Shown: piece after piece, positions 31,061 to 43,728 of the stretch
Position numbering within the stretch: position 1 is the stretch's first letter
Layout: the number at the start of each line of letters is the position of its first letter
From: Citrobacter amalonaticus
GTDB taxonomy: Bacteria; Pseudomonadota; Gammaproteobacteria; Enterobacterales; Enterobacteriaceae
Length of the DNA stretch: 64,000 nucleotides
Assembly: GCF_018252635.1 (NCBI RefSeq)
Contig: NZ_JAGTXM010000005.1
Coordinates: 124,001 to 188,000, forward strand
Reading direction: 5' to 3'
Notes under the pieces: generated by a model
Seen by the model: only the letters and a program-made list of their open reading frames with translations
Told to the model about the DNA's origin: nothing
Databases searched by the model: none
Made by a program: the position numbers and the translations under genes

Positions 31061-31232
31061 CATGATCATTCCTGTTGGATTACATCGGAAGGCGGACATT
31101 TTATCACAATCCGTAAACTGTCGTGCGTTCACCCATGGATCACTTTGCGAGGCGCTACGCAGGAGTGAAAATTGTACGTCGATTCCCTTTCAGAGCCATG
31201 CCACTATGCGCGCAGGCATGAGGAGGTATCGG

Positions 31233-31898
31233 ATGGAAACTGCTGAATATGTGCTGCCGAGGGAAAAATTGTTGGCGCTTGGGGTCGATACGCTGACAGA
31301 TGACGAACTGTTAGCGCTCTTCTTACGGACCGGAACGCCAGGGAAGGATGTCTTTGCGCTGGCAAAAGAGATCCTGGACCATTTTGGCTCTCTCTATAGC
31401 TTGTTGACGGCGGACTACTCGCAGTTCAGTACAGTGACAGGGATTGGCGTAGCAAAATATGCGCAGCTCAAAGGTATCGCGGAACTGGCCCGGCGCTTTT
31501 ATGACGTGCAAATAAAAGGTACGAACCCGTTACTCAGCCCGGCGTTAACCCGGGATTTTTTGCAGAGCCAATTTGCGGGGGAAGCGCGTGAAGTTTTCAT
31601 GGTGGTTTTTCTCGATTCCCAACACCATGTCATTAAACATAGCCGCCTTTTCTCTGGCACCCTCACCCATGTTGAGATCCATCCGCGTGAAATTATTCGT
31701 GAAGCGATAAAAATCAATGCATCGGCGGTGATCCTTGCGCATAATCATCCATCGGGGTGTGCAGAGCCGAGTAAAGCGGATAAACTTATCACCGAGCGTG
31801 TCGTAAAATGCTGTCAGTTCATGGATATCCGTGTGCTTGATCACCTTGTCATTGGACGCGGAGAGTACGTTTCGTTTGCGGAACGTGGTTGGATTTGA
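31233..31898 (+). CDS. radC: RadC family JAMM-domain protein
   Basis: A 221-residue RadC (YicR) protein. The N-terminal helix-hairpin-helix-like part ([15 protein letters not shown]) is followed by the JAMM metallo-motif His170-x-His172...Asp183 in [16 protein letters not shown]. Despite the name, a DNA-repair role has not held up in E. coli, and its function remains unclear. The ATG at 31233 follows AGGAGG. The N-terminal quarter looks less conserved than the JAMM part. Confidence 0.93.
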   Translation: METAEYVLPREKLLALGVDTLTDDELLALFLRTGTPGKDVFALAKEILDHFGSLYSLLTADYSQFSTVTGIGVAKYAQLKGIAELARRFYDVQIKGTNPLLSPALTRDFLQSQFAGEAREVFMVVFLDSQHHVIKHSRLFSGTLTHVEIHPREIIREAIKINASAVILAHNHPSGCAEPSKADKLITERVVKCCQFMDIRVLDHLVIGRGEYVSFAERGWI

Positions 31899-31940
31899 CG
31901 CACTTTGCGCGATCCATTGGGATCTTTGTCTGTTCGGGAC

Positions 31941-31969
31941 TTGAGCACATCGCTGACTCAGCGTATACT
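31941..31969 (+). promoter_or_regulatory. rpmBG sigma-70 promoter
   Basis: TTGAGC (31941-31946) and TATACT (31964-31969) are 17 bp apart, a near-consensus promoter. Transcription should begin near 31976, leaving a leader of about 190 nt before rpmB. Confidence 0.75.
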
Positions 31970-32029
31970 ACGCCACCTTTGAGAATCTCGGGTTTGGCAT
32001 TTGGGCCTGGCAATCGAGTGTTCACTTAG

Positions 32030-32078
32030 ACACCTCATCCGTTGTGTTGCGTTAAGGCAGCTTGAAGGATGAGGTGTG
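32030..32078 (+). promoter_or_regulatory. Long stem in the rpmB 5' leader
   Basis: ACACCTCATCC (32030-32040) is perfectly complementary to GGATGAGGTGT (32068-32078), forming an 11-bp stem around a 27-nt loop in the leader between the rpmB promoter and start. A small GGCT-GTAA-AGCC hairpin follows. Ribosomal-protein leaders often fold into repressor-binding structures; whether this one does is unknown. Confidence 0.45.
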
Positions 32079-32143
32079 GAACCGCGATGACCGGGCTGTA
32101 AAGCCTGACGAGGCGCCGATACCCCATACGAAGCTCGAGCTAA

Positions 32144-32401
<258 letters not shown>

Positions 32402-32418
32402 GTACTAAGAGGAAATAA

Positions 32419-32589
<171 letters not shown>

Positions 32590-32613
32590 TTCTTGCTTTG
32601 CTGTAATGAAAAA

Positions 32614-32635
32614 CCTCGCTTCGGCGGGGTTTTTT
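32614..32635 (+). terminator. rpmBG terminator
   Basis: CCTCGC (32614-32619) pairs with GCGGGG (32624-32629), including one G-U pair, around a stable TTCG tetraloop, followed by TTTTTT. Confidence 0.9.
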
Positions 32636-32687
32636 GTTTTCTGGCCATCCCCATATTAGTGAGATCTGATATTCTGCCGGAGACGAT

Positions 32688-33497
32688 ATGCCTGAATTAC
32701 CTGAAGTCGAAACCAGCCGCCGCGGTATTGAACCGCATCTGGTTGGGGCAACCATTCTGCATGCCAATGTACGTAATGGACGTCTGCGTTGGCCGGTATC
32801 AGAAGAGATCTACCGTCTGAGCGACAAACCGGTACTCAGCGTTCAGCGTCGTGCGAAATACCTTCTGCTGGAACTACCCGATGGCTGGATTATTATTCAT
32901 CTGGGGATGTCGGGCAGCTTGCGTATCCTTCCAGAAGAACGTCCTGCTGAAAAGCATGACCATGTCGATTTAGTGATGAGTAACGGTAAAGTCTTGCGCT
33001 ACACCGATCCCCGCCGCTTTGGCGCCTGGCTGTGGACGAAAGAACTGGAAGGGCATAACGTACTGGCGCATCTCGGCCCTGAACCGCTAAGTGACGATTT
33101 CAGCGGCGAATACCTGCAACAGAAATGTGCGAAGAAGAAAACGGCGATTAAACCCTGGCTTATGGATAACACGCTGGTCGTGGGAGTCGGGAATATCTAT
33201 GCCAGCGAATCTCTGTTTGCGGCTGGCATTCATCCTGACCGTCTGGCATCGTCATTATCGCCAACTGAATATGAACTGTTGGTGCGCGTGATTAAGGCCG
33301 TTTTGCTGCGTTCAATAGAACAGGGGGGAACGACGCTGAAAGATTTTCTGCAAAGCGATGGCAAGCCGGGCTATTTTGCTCAGGAGTTACAGGTCTATGG
33401 CCGTAAAGGTGAACCATGCAGAGTGTGTGGAACGCCGATCGTCGCATCGAAACACGCACAGCGTGCGACGTTCTATTGCCGTCAGTGCCAGAAATAG
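32688..33497 (+). CDS. mutM: Formamidopyrimidine-DNA glycosylase MutM
   Basis: A 269-residue Fpg glycosylase/AP lyase that removes 8-oxoguanine and formamidopyrimidines. The N-terminal Pro2-Glu3 active site (MPELPEVET), Lys57, the H2TH region and the C-terminal four-cysteine zinc finger (CRVCGTPI...YCRQC) are intact. The length equals E. coli. It follows the rpmBG terminator by about 50 bp, with GGAGA before the ATG. Confidence 0.98.
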   Translation: MPELPEVETSRRGIEPHLVGATILHANVRNGRLRWPVSEEIYRLSDKPVLSVQRRAKYLLLELPDGWIIIHLGMSGSLRILPEERPAEKHDHVDLVMSNGKVLRYTDPRRFGAWLWTKELEGHNVLAHLGPEPLSDDFSGEYLQQKCAKKKTAIKPWLMDNTLVVGVGNIYASESLFAAGIHPDRLASSLSPTEYELLVRVIKAVLLRSIEQGGTTLKDFLQSDGKPGYFAQELQVYGRKGEPCRVCGTPIVASKHAQRATFYCRQCQK

Positions 33498-33521
33498 GGC
33501 AAGGCGTCCCACTCCGGGACG

Positions 33522-35287
<1,766 letters not shown>

Positions 35288-35698
35288 AGTAAATAGCTGA
35301 CTTATGGATGTGCTGGGGATTCTATGTATTTAGCCAGGGCTTTACCATTACTTTTCCTGTTTTTGACTTAAATAGCTTTAAGGCCGACTAATTCCGCCAG
35401 CCCGGCTCAGATTTTTTGCATTTTTATGCCATTTATTGATTTTTACTGGCCTTACCGTTGTTGACCGAATCAATCGGTGGTGAAAAAAGCGATGATTGGA
35501 TTAATATCAATTTGATTTAAAAAAGAAAAGTATCCACTTTGCGGTTAATTTATTCGAGTCGGATCACAGCGAAAGAAGTGATACACTAGCGCGTAAAAGT
35601 CAGTGCAATATCAGTGATCGGGTAGCTGTTGAGCCTGGGGCGGTAGCGTGCTGTTTTCTGCTTAACTTTATCGGACAATCACAACAAAAGAGTCGCGT
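35288..35698. other. Intergenic region between waaA and waaQ
   Basis: This 411-bp AT-rich gap holds no protein gene that I can see. Its left part should carry the waaA promoter on the minus strand. Its right part carries a waaQ -10 candidate, TACACT at 35582-35587, without a clear -35, and the JUMPstart site. In E. coli the waaQ leader also yields the small RNA RirA, which contains the JUMPstart sequence and titrates RfaH; the same leader could do so here. Confidence 0.7.
35612..35650 (+). promoter_or_regulatory. JUMPstart sequence with ops element
   Basis: The 39-bp JUMPstart consensus is nearly perfect, running from CAGTGATCGGGTAGCTGTTG to the 12-bp ops core GGCGGTAGCGTG at 35639-35650. 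It lies 49 bp before the waaQ start. The ops DNA pauses RNA polymerase and recruits RfaH, which prevents early termination across long surface-polysaccharide operons. Confidence 0.95.
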
Positions 35699-36769
35699 GT
35701 GGAAAAGCCTTTTCGAAAAATTCTGGTCATCAAGATGCGTTTCCACGGGGATATGCTATTAACCACTCCCGTCATCAGTACGCTAAAGCAGAACTATCCT
35801 GACGCCAAAATCGATATGCTTCTTTACCAGGATACGATGCCTATTTTGTCAGAAAACCCCGAGATTAATGCCCTCTATGGCATCAGTAATAAGGGGACAG
35901 GCGCGGCAGAAAAAATTAAAAATACGCTTTCGCTGATTAAGACCTTACGCAACAACCAATATGATTTGGTTATCAACCTGACCGATCAGTGGATTGTGGC
36001 GCTGATTGTTCGTTTTTTGCGTGCAAGAGTAAAAATATCCCAGGATTTCGCCAACCGGCAGTCTGCATTCTGGAAACAGAGCTTTACCCATCTCGTTCCT
36101 TATTCCGGTGAACATGTCGTCGAACGTACGCTGTCTGCCCTTAAACCGCTGGGGCTGGAGTCTGTAGTTACTGAAACGACCATGAGCTATCGGCCTGAGC
36201 ACTGGGAGAATATGCGTCGGCAGTTGCGCCAGCTCGGCGTGACGCATCAGTATGTGGTGATTCAACCTACGGCAAGGCAGTTATTTAAGTGCTGGGATGA
36301 TGACAAATTTTCCCGCGTCATTGATGCCCTTGAACGTCGCGGATATCAGGTGGTGCTGACGTCCGGTCCTTCTGCTGACGATTTAGCCTGTGTGGAAGAG
36401 ATTGCGCAGGGGTGTGAAACCAGGCCGATCACCGGTCTGGCAGGCAAAACCCGATTCCCGGAATTAGCTGCGCTGATCGATCATGCCGCCCTTTTTATTG
36501 GTGTCGATTCAGCACCCGGACATATCGCTGCGGCGGTCAAGACGCCAGTAATATGTCTGTTTGGCGCGACAGATCATGTCTTCTGGCGGCCCTGGACTGA
36601 CAACATTATTCAGTTCTGGGCAGGGGATTATGCGCCCATGCCTAAACGATCCGAACTTGACCGTGACAAAAAATATATGTCCGTTATTCCCGCTGAGGAT
36701 GTGATAGCAGCAACGGAAAACATGTTGCCGCAGAATGCGCAAATTATCGAAATGGATGCGCCAGTATGA
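35699..36769 (+). CDS. waaQ: LPS heptosyltransferase III WaaQ
   Basis: A 356-residue GT9 heptosyltransferase that adds the branch heptose III to heptose II of the inner core. The N-terminus (ILVIKMRFHGDMLLTTPVI) has the catalytic Asp of the family and the C-terminal half has FIGVDSAPGHIAAAV. A GTG start at 35699 is used, with only a weak AAGAG site. It is the first gene of the RfaH-type operon. Its stop overlaps waaG by 4 bp. Confidence 0.95.
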   Translation: MEKPFRKILVIKMRFHGDMLLTTPVISTLKQNYPDAKIDMLLYQDTMPILSENPEINALYGISNKGTGAAEKIKNTLSLIKTLRNNQYDLVINLTDQWIVALIVRFLRARVKISQDFANRQSAFWKQSFTHLVPYSGEHVVERTLSALKPLGLESVVTETTMSYRPEHWENMRRQLRQLGVTHQYVVIQPTARQLFKCWDDDKFSRVIDALERRGYQVVLTSGPSADDLACVEEIAQGCETRPITGLAGKTRFPELAALIDHAALFIGVDSAPGHIAAAVKTPVICLFGATDHVFWRPWTDNIIQFWAGDYAPMPKRSELDRDKKYMSVIPAEDVIAATENMLPQNAQIIEMDAPV

Positions 36770-37890
36770 TCGTGGCTTTTTGTTTGTATAAGTATTTTCC
36801 GTTCGGTGGATTACAGCGTGACTTCATGCGCATTGCGCAAACCGTAGCGGCACGTGGACATCAGGTCCGTATTTACACCCAATCCTGGGACGGAGAATGT
36901 CCCGATGTTTTTGAGCTCATTCGCGTACCGGTGAAATCACGGACAAACCATGGGCGAAACGCGGAATATTATGCCTGGGTACAGGCGCATTTGCGTGAGC
37001 ATCCTGTTGACAGGGTCGTAGGGTTTAACAAGATGCCGGGTCTGGATGTCTATTTTGCCGCGGATGTCTGTTACGCCGAAAAGGTGGCACAGGAAAAAGG
37101 CTTTTTCTATCGCCTGACTTCCCGTTATCGCCATTATGCGGCATTCGAACGGGCAACGTTTGAGCAGGGCAAACCGACGCAGTTACTGATGCTGACGGAT
37201 ACACAGATTGCTGATTTCCAGAAGCATTATCAAACCGAAACGGAGCGTTTTCATATTCTTCCCCCGGGGATTTACCCGGACAGAAAATACAGTGCGCAAA
37301 TCCCGAATGCCCGTGAAATCGTGCGCCAGAAGAACGGTATTTCAGAGCAACAAAACTTACTGTTGCAGGTTGGTTCTGATTTTACCCGTAAAGGGGTGGA
37401 TCGTTCGATTGAGGCGCTTGCTTCACTGCCGGCTGCGCTGCGGCATAACACGCTTTTGTATATTGTCGGTCAGGATAAGCCCCGCAAATTTGAAGCACTG
37501 GCGGAAAAACGCGGCGTGCGCAGTAATGTGCATTTTTTCTCGGGGCGTAATGATGTCGCTGAATTGATGGCTGCCGCCGATTTGTTACTGCATCCGGCCT
37601 ATCAGGAAGCGGCAGGTATTGTTCTGCTGGAAGCGATTACCGCGGGTCTGCCTGTATTGACCTCTGCCGTTTGTGGGTATGCGCATTATATTGCACAGGC
37701 TAACTGTGGCGATGTTATTGAAGAACCCTGGCGACAGGACGCCTTTAACGACATTTTGCGTAAAGCGCTAACTCAGCCGTCATTGCGCGCAGCATGGGCA
37801 GAGAACGCACGGCATTATGCGGATACGCAAGATTTGTACAGCCTGCCAGAAAAAGCGGCAGACATTATTACAGGTGGTCTGGATGGTTGA
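36766..37890 (+). CDS. waaG: LPS glucosyltransferase I WaaG
   Basis: A 374-residue GT4 glucosyltransferase that adds the first outer-core glucose to heptose II from UDP-glucose. The EX7E donor motif appears as [10 protein letters not shown] near residue 281. Length equals E. coli WaaG. It overlaps waaQ by 4 bp and waaP by 8 bp, pointing to coupled translation through the inner-core part of the operon. Confidence 0.96.
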   Translation: MIVAFCLYKYFPFGGLQRDFMRIAQTVAARGHQVRIYTQSWDGECPDVFELIRVPVKSRTNHGRNAEYYAWVQAHLREHPVDRVVGFNKMPGLDVYFAADVCYAEKVAQEKGFFYRLTSRYRHYAAFERATFEQGKPTQLLMLTDTQIADFQKHYQTETERFHILPPGIYPDRKYSAQIPNAREIVRQKNGISEQQNLLLQVGSDFTRKGVDRSIEALASLPAALRHNTLLYIVGQDKPRKFEALAEKRGVRSNVHFFSGRNDVAELMAAADLLLHPAYQEAAGIVLLEAITAGLPVLTSAVCGYAHYIAQANCGDVIEEPWRQDAFNDILRKALTQPSLRAAWAENARHYADTQDLYSLPEKAADIITGGLDG

Positions 37891-38680
37891 ATTGAAAGAG
37901 CCGTTAGCCACATTATGGCGCGGGAAAGATGCGTTTGAGGAAGTCAAAACGCTGCAGGGTGAAGTCTTCAGGGAACTGGAAACCCGTCGTACGCTGCGAT
38001 TTGAACTGGCGGGGAAAAGCTATTTCCTTAAATGGCATCGGGGTACTTCTCTCAAGGAAATCGTCAAGAATCTTCTCTCACTGCGGATGCCGGTTTTGGG
38101 CGCCGACAGGGAGTGGAACGCTATTCATCGCCTTCAGAGTTTGGGGGTTGATACTATGTATGGCGTTGGGTTTGGTGAAAAGGGGCTCAATCCTCTGACC
38201 AAAACCTCGTTCATTATTACCGAAGATCTCACACCGACCATCAGCCTGGAAGACTATTGTGCGGACTGGGCAACAAATCCACCGGACGTAAAAGTGAAGT
38301 GGATGCTTATTGACCGTGTAGCTACGATGGTGCGCAAGATGCATGCAGGTGGAATCAATCACCGTGATTGTTATATTTGCCACTTCCTGCTGCATCTGCC
38401 TTTTTCAGGCAATAAAGAAGGCTTAAAGATTTCGGTAATTGATCTACACAGGGCGCAGATTCGTACGAAAGTTCCTCGTCGCTGGCGTGATAAAGACCTG
38501 ATTGGCCTCTATTTTTCGTCGCTAAATATCGGACTAACGCAGCGGGATATCTGGCGGTTTATGCGGGTTTATTTTGGCGTACCGCTGAAAACGATTCTGC
38601 GTGCTGAATCGAGCCTGATATCACATGCAGAGGAAAAAGCAGCGCAGATAAGAGAACGGACGCAACGAAAAGGTCTTTGA
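37883..38680 (+). CDS. waaP: LPS core heptose I kinase WaaP
   Basis: A 265-residue kinase that phosphorylates heptose I, which is needed for outer-membrane strength. It has the protein-kinase-like fold with the catalytic Asp162 in [10 protein letters not shown] and a metal-binding Asp in VIDLHRAQ. The ATG at 37883 inside the waaG end gives exactly the E. coli length. A sharp fall in GC content begins just after its stop. Confidence 0.97.
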   Translation: MVELKEPLATLWRGKDAFEEVKTLQGEVFRELETRRTLRFELAGKSYFLKWHRGTSLKEIVKNLLSLRMPVLGADREWNAIHRLQSLGVDTMYGVGFGEKGLNPLTKTSFIITEDLTPTISLEDYCADWATNPPDVKVKWMLIDRVATMVRKMHAGGINHRDCYICHFLLHLPFSGNKEGLKISVIDLHRAQIRTKVPRRWRDKDLIGLYFSSLNIGLTQRDIWRFMRVYFGVPLKTILRAESSLISHAEEKAAQIRERTQRKGL

Positions 38681-38713
38681 ATTTGACTTTTATTTGTATA
38701 ATACACTGATAGT

Positions 38714-39667
38714 ATGAACTCCATGACAGTATATTTTATAAACTGGAGGGCCGATTATGAACTAAACATGATCGATTACCTACATAAACATTATCAGGTA
38801 ATTAATATTTCTGTCCCATCCAGGTATGTTTGGATTGCCAAAAAAATAAGAAAACTAGGTGTTAATACAAACTGGCTAGGGAAGATATTTATTAGAGAAT
38901 ATCTCCGGAAATTAGAGCCCCACGACGTTGCGGTGTTTAATGATAGTGTGATATCTAAAGGTATTACATCAGAGATTATTGCTAATTTAGAATGCCGTAA
39001 AGTTCTTCTCTTAAGAAATTCAGTGGATGAGTCATTTATTAAAAAACATGCCGGCTCATTTGATTTTGTTTATGACTTTGAACGCAAAAGTGTGAATGTT
39101 AAAAATGTAAGGCATTTAGATCAATTTTTTCCTGTTGGGCTCCATGAGGTCACTCAATGTATTTCTGGCGATAGACCAGAGGGAAATTCACTCTGCTATT
39201 TCTTGGGCAAAGATAAAAACAGGTTAAAGATATTGACGGAACTTGCAAATAAGTTAATGTCATACAATGTCACTCTGGATTTTAACATTGTTGGTGATAG
39301 TAATGTCGAGTATGATTCGACCTATGTAATAAATAAGCCTTTATCCTACAATGAGAACTTAAAGCGATCTTTGGCATCCGATATAATTATTGATTTAACA
39401 CAGGAATATCAAACAGGCTGGACATTACGTATTTTAGAAGCCTTGTATTTTAATAAAAAAGTAATCACTAACAATAAAAATATATTGAACTCTGAAATAT
39501 ACGAGAAAGAACGTTTTTTTATTCTTGGTTATCATGAATGGGATGAATTCGAATTTTTCATGAAAGTGCCTACCCAACCTGTAGCATACGATGTCTTGTA
39601 TCAATACAGTCCGGATCGCATGTTAGACACATTAATCAAAGAACTCAATGCAAATAATTTTCAATAA
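38714..39667 (+). CDS. Putative LPS core glycosyltransferase at the WaaS position
   Basis: A 317-residue protein that I do not recognise with certainty. It lies between waaP and waaB, where E. coli K-12 has waaS (311 residues), a gene tied to rhamnose addition in the Kdo region. The C-terminal third looks like a GT-B donor half: SDIIIDLTQEYQTGWTLRI runs into LEALYFNKKVITNN, a pattern seen in several core and capsule transferases. No signal peptide or membrane span is evident. It is strongly AT-rich with rare-type codons, unlike waaP. The start has no good Shine-Dalgarno, and a second Met lies three codons in. WaaS identity is inference from position and length. Confidence 0.5.
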   Translation: MNSMTVYFINWRADYELNMIDYLHKHYQVINISVPSRYVWIAKKIRKLGVNTNWLGKIFIREYLRKLEPHDVAVFNDSVISKGITSEIIANLECRKVLLLRNSVDESFIKKHAGSFDFVYDFERKSVNVKNVRHLDQFFPVGLHEVTQCISGDRPEGNSLCYFLGKDKNRLKILTELANKLMSYNVTLDFNIVGDSNVEYDSTYVINKPLSYNENLKRSLASDIIIDLTQEYQTGWTLRILEALYFNKKVITNNKNILNSEIYEKERFFILGYHEWDEFEFFMKVPTQPVAYDVLYQYSPDRMLDTLIKELNANNFQ

Positions 39668-39701
39668 CAAAACCTCAATTATTAATGTAACGTGAAAAAT
39701 T

Positions 39702-40781
39702 ATGAAAATCGCATTTATTGGCGAAGCTGTGTCCGGATTTGGCGGAATGGAAACGGTTATCCGCGATGTTATCAATAACCTTCAGGCCGAACATTCTGCA
39801 ATCCAGTGTGAGATGTTTTTCTTTTGTCGACATGACAAAATGGATAAGGCATGGTTAAGGGATATTGACTACTCATGCTCTTTCTCCACTATCCGTCTGG
39901 GTTTTTTACGTCGTGCAAAGCATATCCGTTCGTTTAGCCAATGGCTAAAGAAAACAGAACCCGATGTGGTGATCTGTATTGATGTGCTGTCTTGCCTGTT
40001 TGCCAGCAAAGCGCGGAAGAAATCAGGCCTGGATTTTACAATATTTTCCTGGCCGCATTTTTCGTTGGATCATAAAAAACACGCCGAATGTGTTAGCTAT
40101 GCTGATTATCATCTGGCAATCAGTAGTGGCATCAAACAACAAATGATTGCACGGGGTATTGATCAAAAGAACATTACCGTTGTTTATAATCCCGTTTCCA
40201 GAAAATCAGTGATTATTCCACAACCAGAAGAAGATCAACCCGCGGTCTTTCTGTATGTCGGAAGGATGAAGTTTGAAGGGCAAAAAAGAATTAAGGACCT
40301 GCTGGATGGATTATCCCAGACAGAAGGCGAATGGCGCTTGCATGTGGTTGGTGATGGTTCAGATTTTGAAAAATGTCAGTCCTATGGACGAGAACTGGGT
40401 ATTGACGAGCGTATAACCTGGCATGGTTGGCAGGTCTCTCCCTGGGATGTGGTGCAAAACGAGATAAAGAACGTCACGGCATTGTTGCTGACATCATCAT
40501 TCGAGGGCTTTCCGATGACCCTGCTGGAAGCCATGTCGTATGGTATTCCGTGCATTAGCTCTGATTGTATGTCTGGTCCACGGGATATGATCAAACCGGG
40601 TATCAATGGCGATTTGTATCCGCCGAACGATCTTGAACACTTTACTCATCTACTCAACCAAATCCTCTCTGGTCAGATGAAGTTTGATAGTCATCTGATA
40701 CCTGAGACGATAGATAACTTCTATAATGAAGTCTATTTTCAACATTTAAGAAATACAATATTTTCCAAAATCAATAAGTGA
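39702..40781 (+). CDS. waaB: LPS alpha-1,6-galactosyltransferase WaaB
   Basis: A 359-residue GT4 enzyme, the E. coli and Salmonella length, adding a galactose branch to the first outer-core glucose. The opening MKIAFIGEAVSGFGGMETVI and the donor motif FEGFPMTLLEAMSYGIP are typical. Its stop overlaps a possible GTG start of the next gene. GC is higher here than in the gene before it. Confidence 0.95.
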   Translation: MKIAFIGEAVSGFGGMETVIRDVINNLQAEHSAIQCEMFFFCRHDKMDKAWLRDIDYSCSFSTIRLGFLRRAKHIRSFSQWLKKTEPDVVICIDVLSCLFASKARKKSGLDFTIFSWPHFSLDHKKHAECVSYADYHLAISSGIKQQMIARGIDQKNITVVYNPVSRKSVIIPQPEEDQPAVFLYVGRMKFEGQKRIKDLLDGLSQTEGEWRLHVVGDGSDFEKCQSYGRELGIDERITWHGWQVSPWDVVQNEIKNVTALLLTSSFEGFPMTLLEAMSYGIPCISSDCMSGPRDMIKPGINGDLYPPNDLEHFTHLLNQILSGQMKFDSHLIPETIDNFYNEVYFQHLRNTIFSKINK

Positions 40782-40786
40782 TCACT

Positions 40787-41800
40787 ATGACTGACAAGTA
40801 TTTTGAAGAAAAAGTCATTCAGCAGACTTTAGATTACAACTATGCAGGACATAGTGACGTTAAAAATTTTAATATTGCCTATGGCATCGACAAAAATTTT
40901 CTTTTTGGCTGCGGCGTGTCCATTGCGTCAATACTGATTGCTAACCCAAATATTCCGTTTGCGTTTCATGTATTTACAGATTCATTTAGCCATGAAGAAC
41001 AAAAACGTTTCGCGGCGTTAGCAAAGCAATATGCCACCCAAATCGTGGTGTATCTCGTTGACTGCGAGCAGTTGAAATCATTACCGAGTACTAAAAACTG
41101 GTCATATGCAACGTACTTCCGGTTTATTATTGCCGACCACTTCGCGGGAAAAACGGATAAAGTACTGTATCTGGATGCAGATATTGCCTGTCAGGGAAGT
41201 GTACAAGAACTGATTGACCTCCAGTTTGCTGAACATGAAATTGCGGCCGTGGTAGCAGAGGGCGAGTCAGAGTGGTGGACAAAGCGCTCAGCCAGTTTGG
41301 CCACGCCGGGACTGGTTTCTGGTTACTTTAATGCGGGCTTTTTGCTGATTCACCTTCCTGCCTGGACCGCTGAGGATATTTCCCGCAAGGCCATAGAGAT
41401 GTTACGCGATCCAGATGTGGTACAGCGTATCACTCACCTGGATCAGGATGTGCTGAATATGTTGCTGGTCGGCAAGGCGCGTTTTATTAGCAAGAAGTTT
41501 AATACCCAATTCAGCATCAATTACGAATTAAAGCCTGATGTGGTTAACCCAGTGGATGAAAATACGGTGTTCATCCATTATATTGGGCCGACCAAGCCCT
41601 GGCATCAATGGGGAAACTATCCTATCGCGCAAAGCTTTTTGAATGCAAAAAAATTATCACCGTGGTGCAATGTTGAATTGCTGAAACCTAAAAACAGTCA
41701 TCAGTTGCGTTATGCGGCGAAGCATATGTTCAACCAGAAGCAATATTTCTCTGGCCTGGTAGATTATGCACTTTACTTTAAAAGTAAAATTATTAAATAA
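40787..41800 (+). CDS. waaO: LPS core GT8 transferase (WaaI/WaaO type)
   Basis: A 337-residue GT8 transferase that adds the second outer-core hexose through an alpha-1,3 bond: galactose in Salmonella (WaaI), glucose in E. coli K-12 (WaaO). The UDP-metal motif is Asp130-x-Asp132 in [11 protein letters not shown], and the late [11 protein letters not shown] is conserved. The sequence looks closer to Salmonella WaaI, but which sugar is used cannot be decided by eye. The ATG at 40787 was chosen; a GTG at 40778 overlapping the waaB stop is an alternative. Confidence 0.85.
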   Translation: MTDKYFEEKVIQQTLDYNYAGHSDVKNFNIAYGIDKNFLFGCGVSIASILIANPNIPFAFHVFTDSFSHEEQKRFAALAKQYATQIVVYLVDCEQLKSLPSTKNWSYATYFRFIIADHFAGKTDKVLYLDADIACQGSVQELIDLQFAEHEIAAVVAEGESEWWTKRSASLATPGLVSGYFNAGFLLIHLPAWTAEDISRKAIEMLRDPDVVQRITHLDQDVLNMLLVGKARFISKKFNTQFSINYELKPDVVNPVDENTVFIHYIGPTKPWHQWGNYPIAQSFLNAKKLSPWCNVELLKPKNSHQLRYAAKHMFNQKQYFSGLVDYALYFKSKIIK

Positions 41801-41820
41801 GAATAATTATAGGTGACGCA

Positions 41821-42837
41821 GTGGACTCATTTCCTGAAATAGAGATAACAGAATATAAAGTTTTTGATGAGCGTTATGATAAAAATGATAATACATTAAA
41901 TATCTCTTATGGAATTGATGAGAACTATCTCGATGGCGTCGGGGTATCTATTACCTCGGTGTTAATTCATAATGAGATTAATGTTGCTTTTCATATCATT
42001 TGTGACAAATATACAGAAAGCTTTGTTGATAAGATTGAAGCGCTGGTACATGAACATAAGATAAAAATCTCATTATATCTTATCAATGTCAAATGCCTTG
42101 AGGTATTGCCGAAAACACAGGTTTGGTCAAGAGCCATGTATTTTCGGCTTTTCGCTTTTGATTATCTGGAACATCAACTGGATAAATTATTATACCTGGA
42201 TGCCGATGTCATTTGCAAAGGTTCTCTGGACTATCTCCTGGCGCTTGACCTCAATGATAACGTCGCTGCTGTGGTCAAAGACGTTGACTCCATTCAGGGC
42301 AGGGTAAATGAAAGGCTCCCTTCTTTTAATCTTTGTGGTCGATACTTTAATTCTGGCGTTGTTTTAATAAACCTCCGGCAGTGGGCAGAGCATCGACTTA
42401 CTGAAAGGGCATTATCTCTGTTAACGGGCGAAGACGGAAGTGCAACCTTTTTTAAATATCCGGATCAGGATGTACTAAATATATTGTTGCGTGATAAAGT
42501 TTATTTTTTACCTCGTGAATATAATACAATTTATACTATTAAAAGTGAATTAAGCGATAAGACGCATAAAAAATATTTAAATGTAATCCATACTGATACA
42601 AAATTAATTCACTATACAGGGGCGACAAAACCCTGGCATGCCTGGGCAAGCTATCCTTCGGTTGTTTATTATACTACTGCCTTTATTAAATCACCTTGGA
42701 AAGATGTTCCTGCCAAAGAAGCACGAACGATGGTTGAGTATAAAAAAAGGTATAAACACCTTTTGGTTCAAAAGCAGTATCTGCGTGGAGTGATTGCGGG
42801 TGTAGCGTACCTCTATCGTAAAATTTTAGCGAAATGA
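41821..42837 (+). CDS. waaJ: LPS alpha-1,2-glucosyltransferase WaaJ/WaaR (GT8)
   Basis: A 338-residue GT8 transferase for the third outer-core hexose. It carries [10 protein letters not shown] at the N-terminus, the Asp127-x-Asp129 metal motif in [11 protein letters not shown], and [12 protein letters not shown]. It is a paralogue of the gene before it. A GTG start at 41821 preceded by AGGTGACG is used and gives the family opening [11 protein letters not shown] content is high. Confidence 0.92.
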   Translation: MDSFPEIEITEYKVFDERYDKNDNTLNISYGIDENYLDGVGVSITSVLIHNEINVAFHIICDKYTESFVDKIEALVHEHKIKISLYLINVKCLEVLPKTQVWSRAMYFRLFAFDYLEHQLDKLLYLDADVICKGSLDYLLALDLNDNVAAVVKDVDSIQGRVNERLPSFNLCGRYFNSGVVLINLRQWAEHRLTERALSLLTGEDGSATFFKYPDQDVLNILLRDKVYFLPREYNTIYTIKSELSDKTHKKYLNVIHTDTKLIHYTGATKPWHAWASYPSVVYYTTAFIKSPWKDVPAKEARTMVEYKKRYKHLLVQKQYLRGVIAGVAYLYRKILAK

Positions 42838-42850
42838 TACCTTTATAATT

Positions 42851-43549
42851 ATGATCACTGAAACAAAAATTAAAAACTATACTGTATTTGTCAAACAGGA
42901 TGGTGAAAAATACATTGATATTTTCAATGATTTTTTAACACACAATCTTAAAGTATTAAAAGTGTTTCGTAGTATTGAGGACACAAAGGTTGTATTAATC
43001 GATACTGACCATGGAAAATATATCCTTAAAGTATTCCATCCTAAAGTAAAAAATACCGAGCGATTTTTTAAGTCGCTGGTTAAAGGGGATTACTACGAAA
43101 AGCTTTTTTACCAGACCGATCGCGTTCGGCAGGAAGGTTTTGACGCCTTAAATGACTTTTATTTACTTGCTGAAGTGAAGACCCTACGTTATGTGCACAC
43201 TTACATAATGATCATTGAGTATATTGAGGGGGTTGAACTGGTTGATCTGCCCGTCATTTCTGCTGATGTAAAAGAGAAGATAAAGCAGTCCATTCAAGGG
43301 TTGCATCGGCATGGTATGGTCTCTGGTGACCCGCATAAAGGTAACTTCATATTACAGAATGATGAGATTAGGATAATCGATCTGTCCGGAAAAAGACCTT
43401 CCCTACAGAGAATGGCGAAAGATCGTATTGATTTAGAACGGCACTATGGCATTGAAAATAATAGAAAAGACGTGGGATATTTTCTCCTGATTTATAAGAA
43501 AAAGTGGCGAAATTTCCTGCGTCGTCTGAAAGGTAAAAGTGTGCGCTAA
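42851..43549 (+). CDS. waaY: LPS core heptose II kinase WaaY
   Basis: A 232-residue kinase that phosphorylates heptose II after WaaP and WaaQ have acted. A kinase-like loop appears as GMVSGDPHKGNFIL (near residue 156), followed by IRIIDLSGKR with the metal-binding Asp. Length matches E. coli WaaY. The gene begins 13 bp after waaJ. A 179-bp AT-rich gap without a convincing gene follows. Confidence 0.95.
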   Translation: MITETKIKNYTVFVKQDGEKYIDIFNDFLTHNLKVLKVFRSIEDTKVVLIDTDHGKYILKVFHPKVKNTERFFKSLVKGDYYEKLFYQTDRVRQEGFDALNDFYLLAEVKTLRYVHTYIMIIEYIEGVELVDLPVISADVKEKIKQSIQGLHRHGMVSGDPHKGNFILQNDEIRIIDLSGKRPSLQRMAKDRIDLERHYGIENNRKDVGYFLLIYKKKWRNFLRRLKGKSVR

Positions 43550-43728
43550 GTTTAAGTGTGATTATTTGAATATTGCTTTTAGTCGTTCTAAATGCAAAAA
43601 TGAATTTGTATATTTTATGAACAAGGCTGGTCATCCTGGTTTGTTCATCCTCGCAAAAGATAAACCATGAACACTTTCCTCAAAGATTCATCGTGATTTA
43701 AGTTGCATGACAAACCTACAGGTTTCAT

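Noticed and set aside
43617-43670. 17-codon frame in the waaY-waaZ gap
   Set aside because: No Shine-Dalgarno precedes it and no similarity is evident. It is probably chance in AT-rich DNA.
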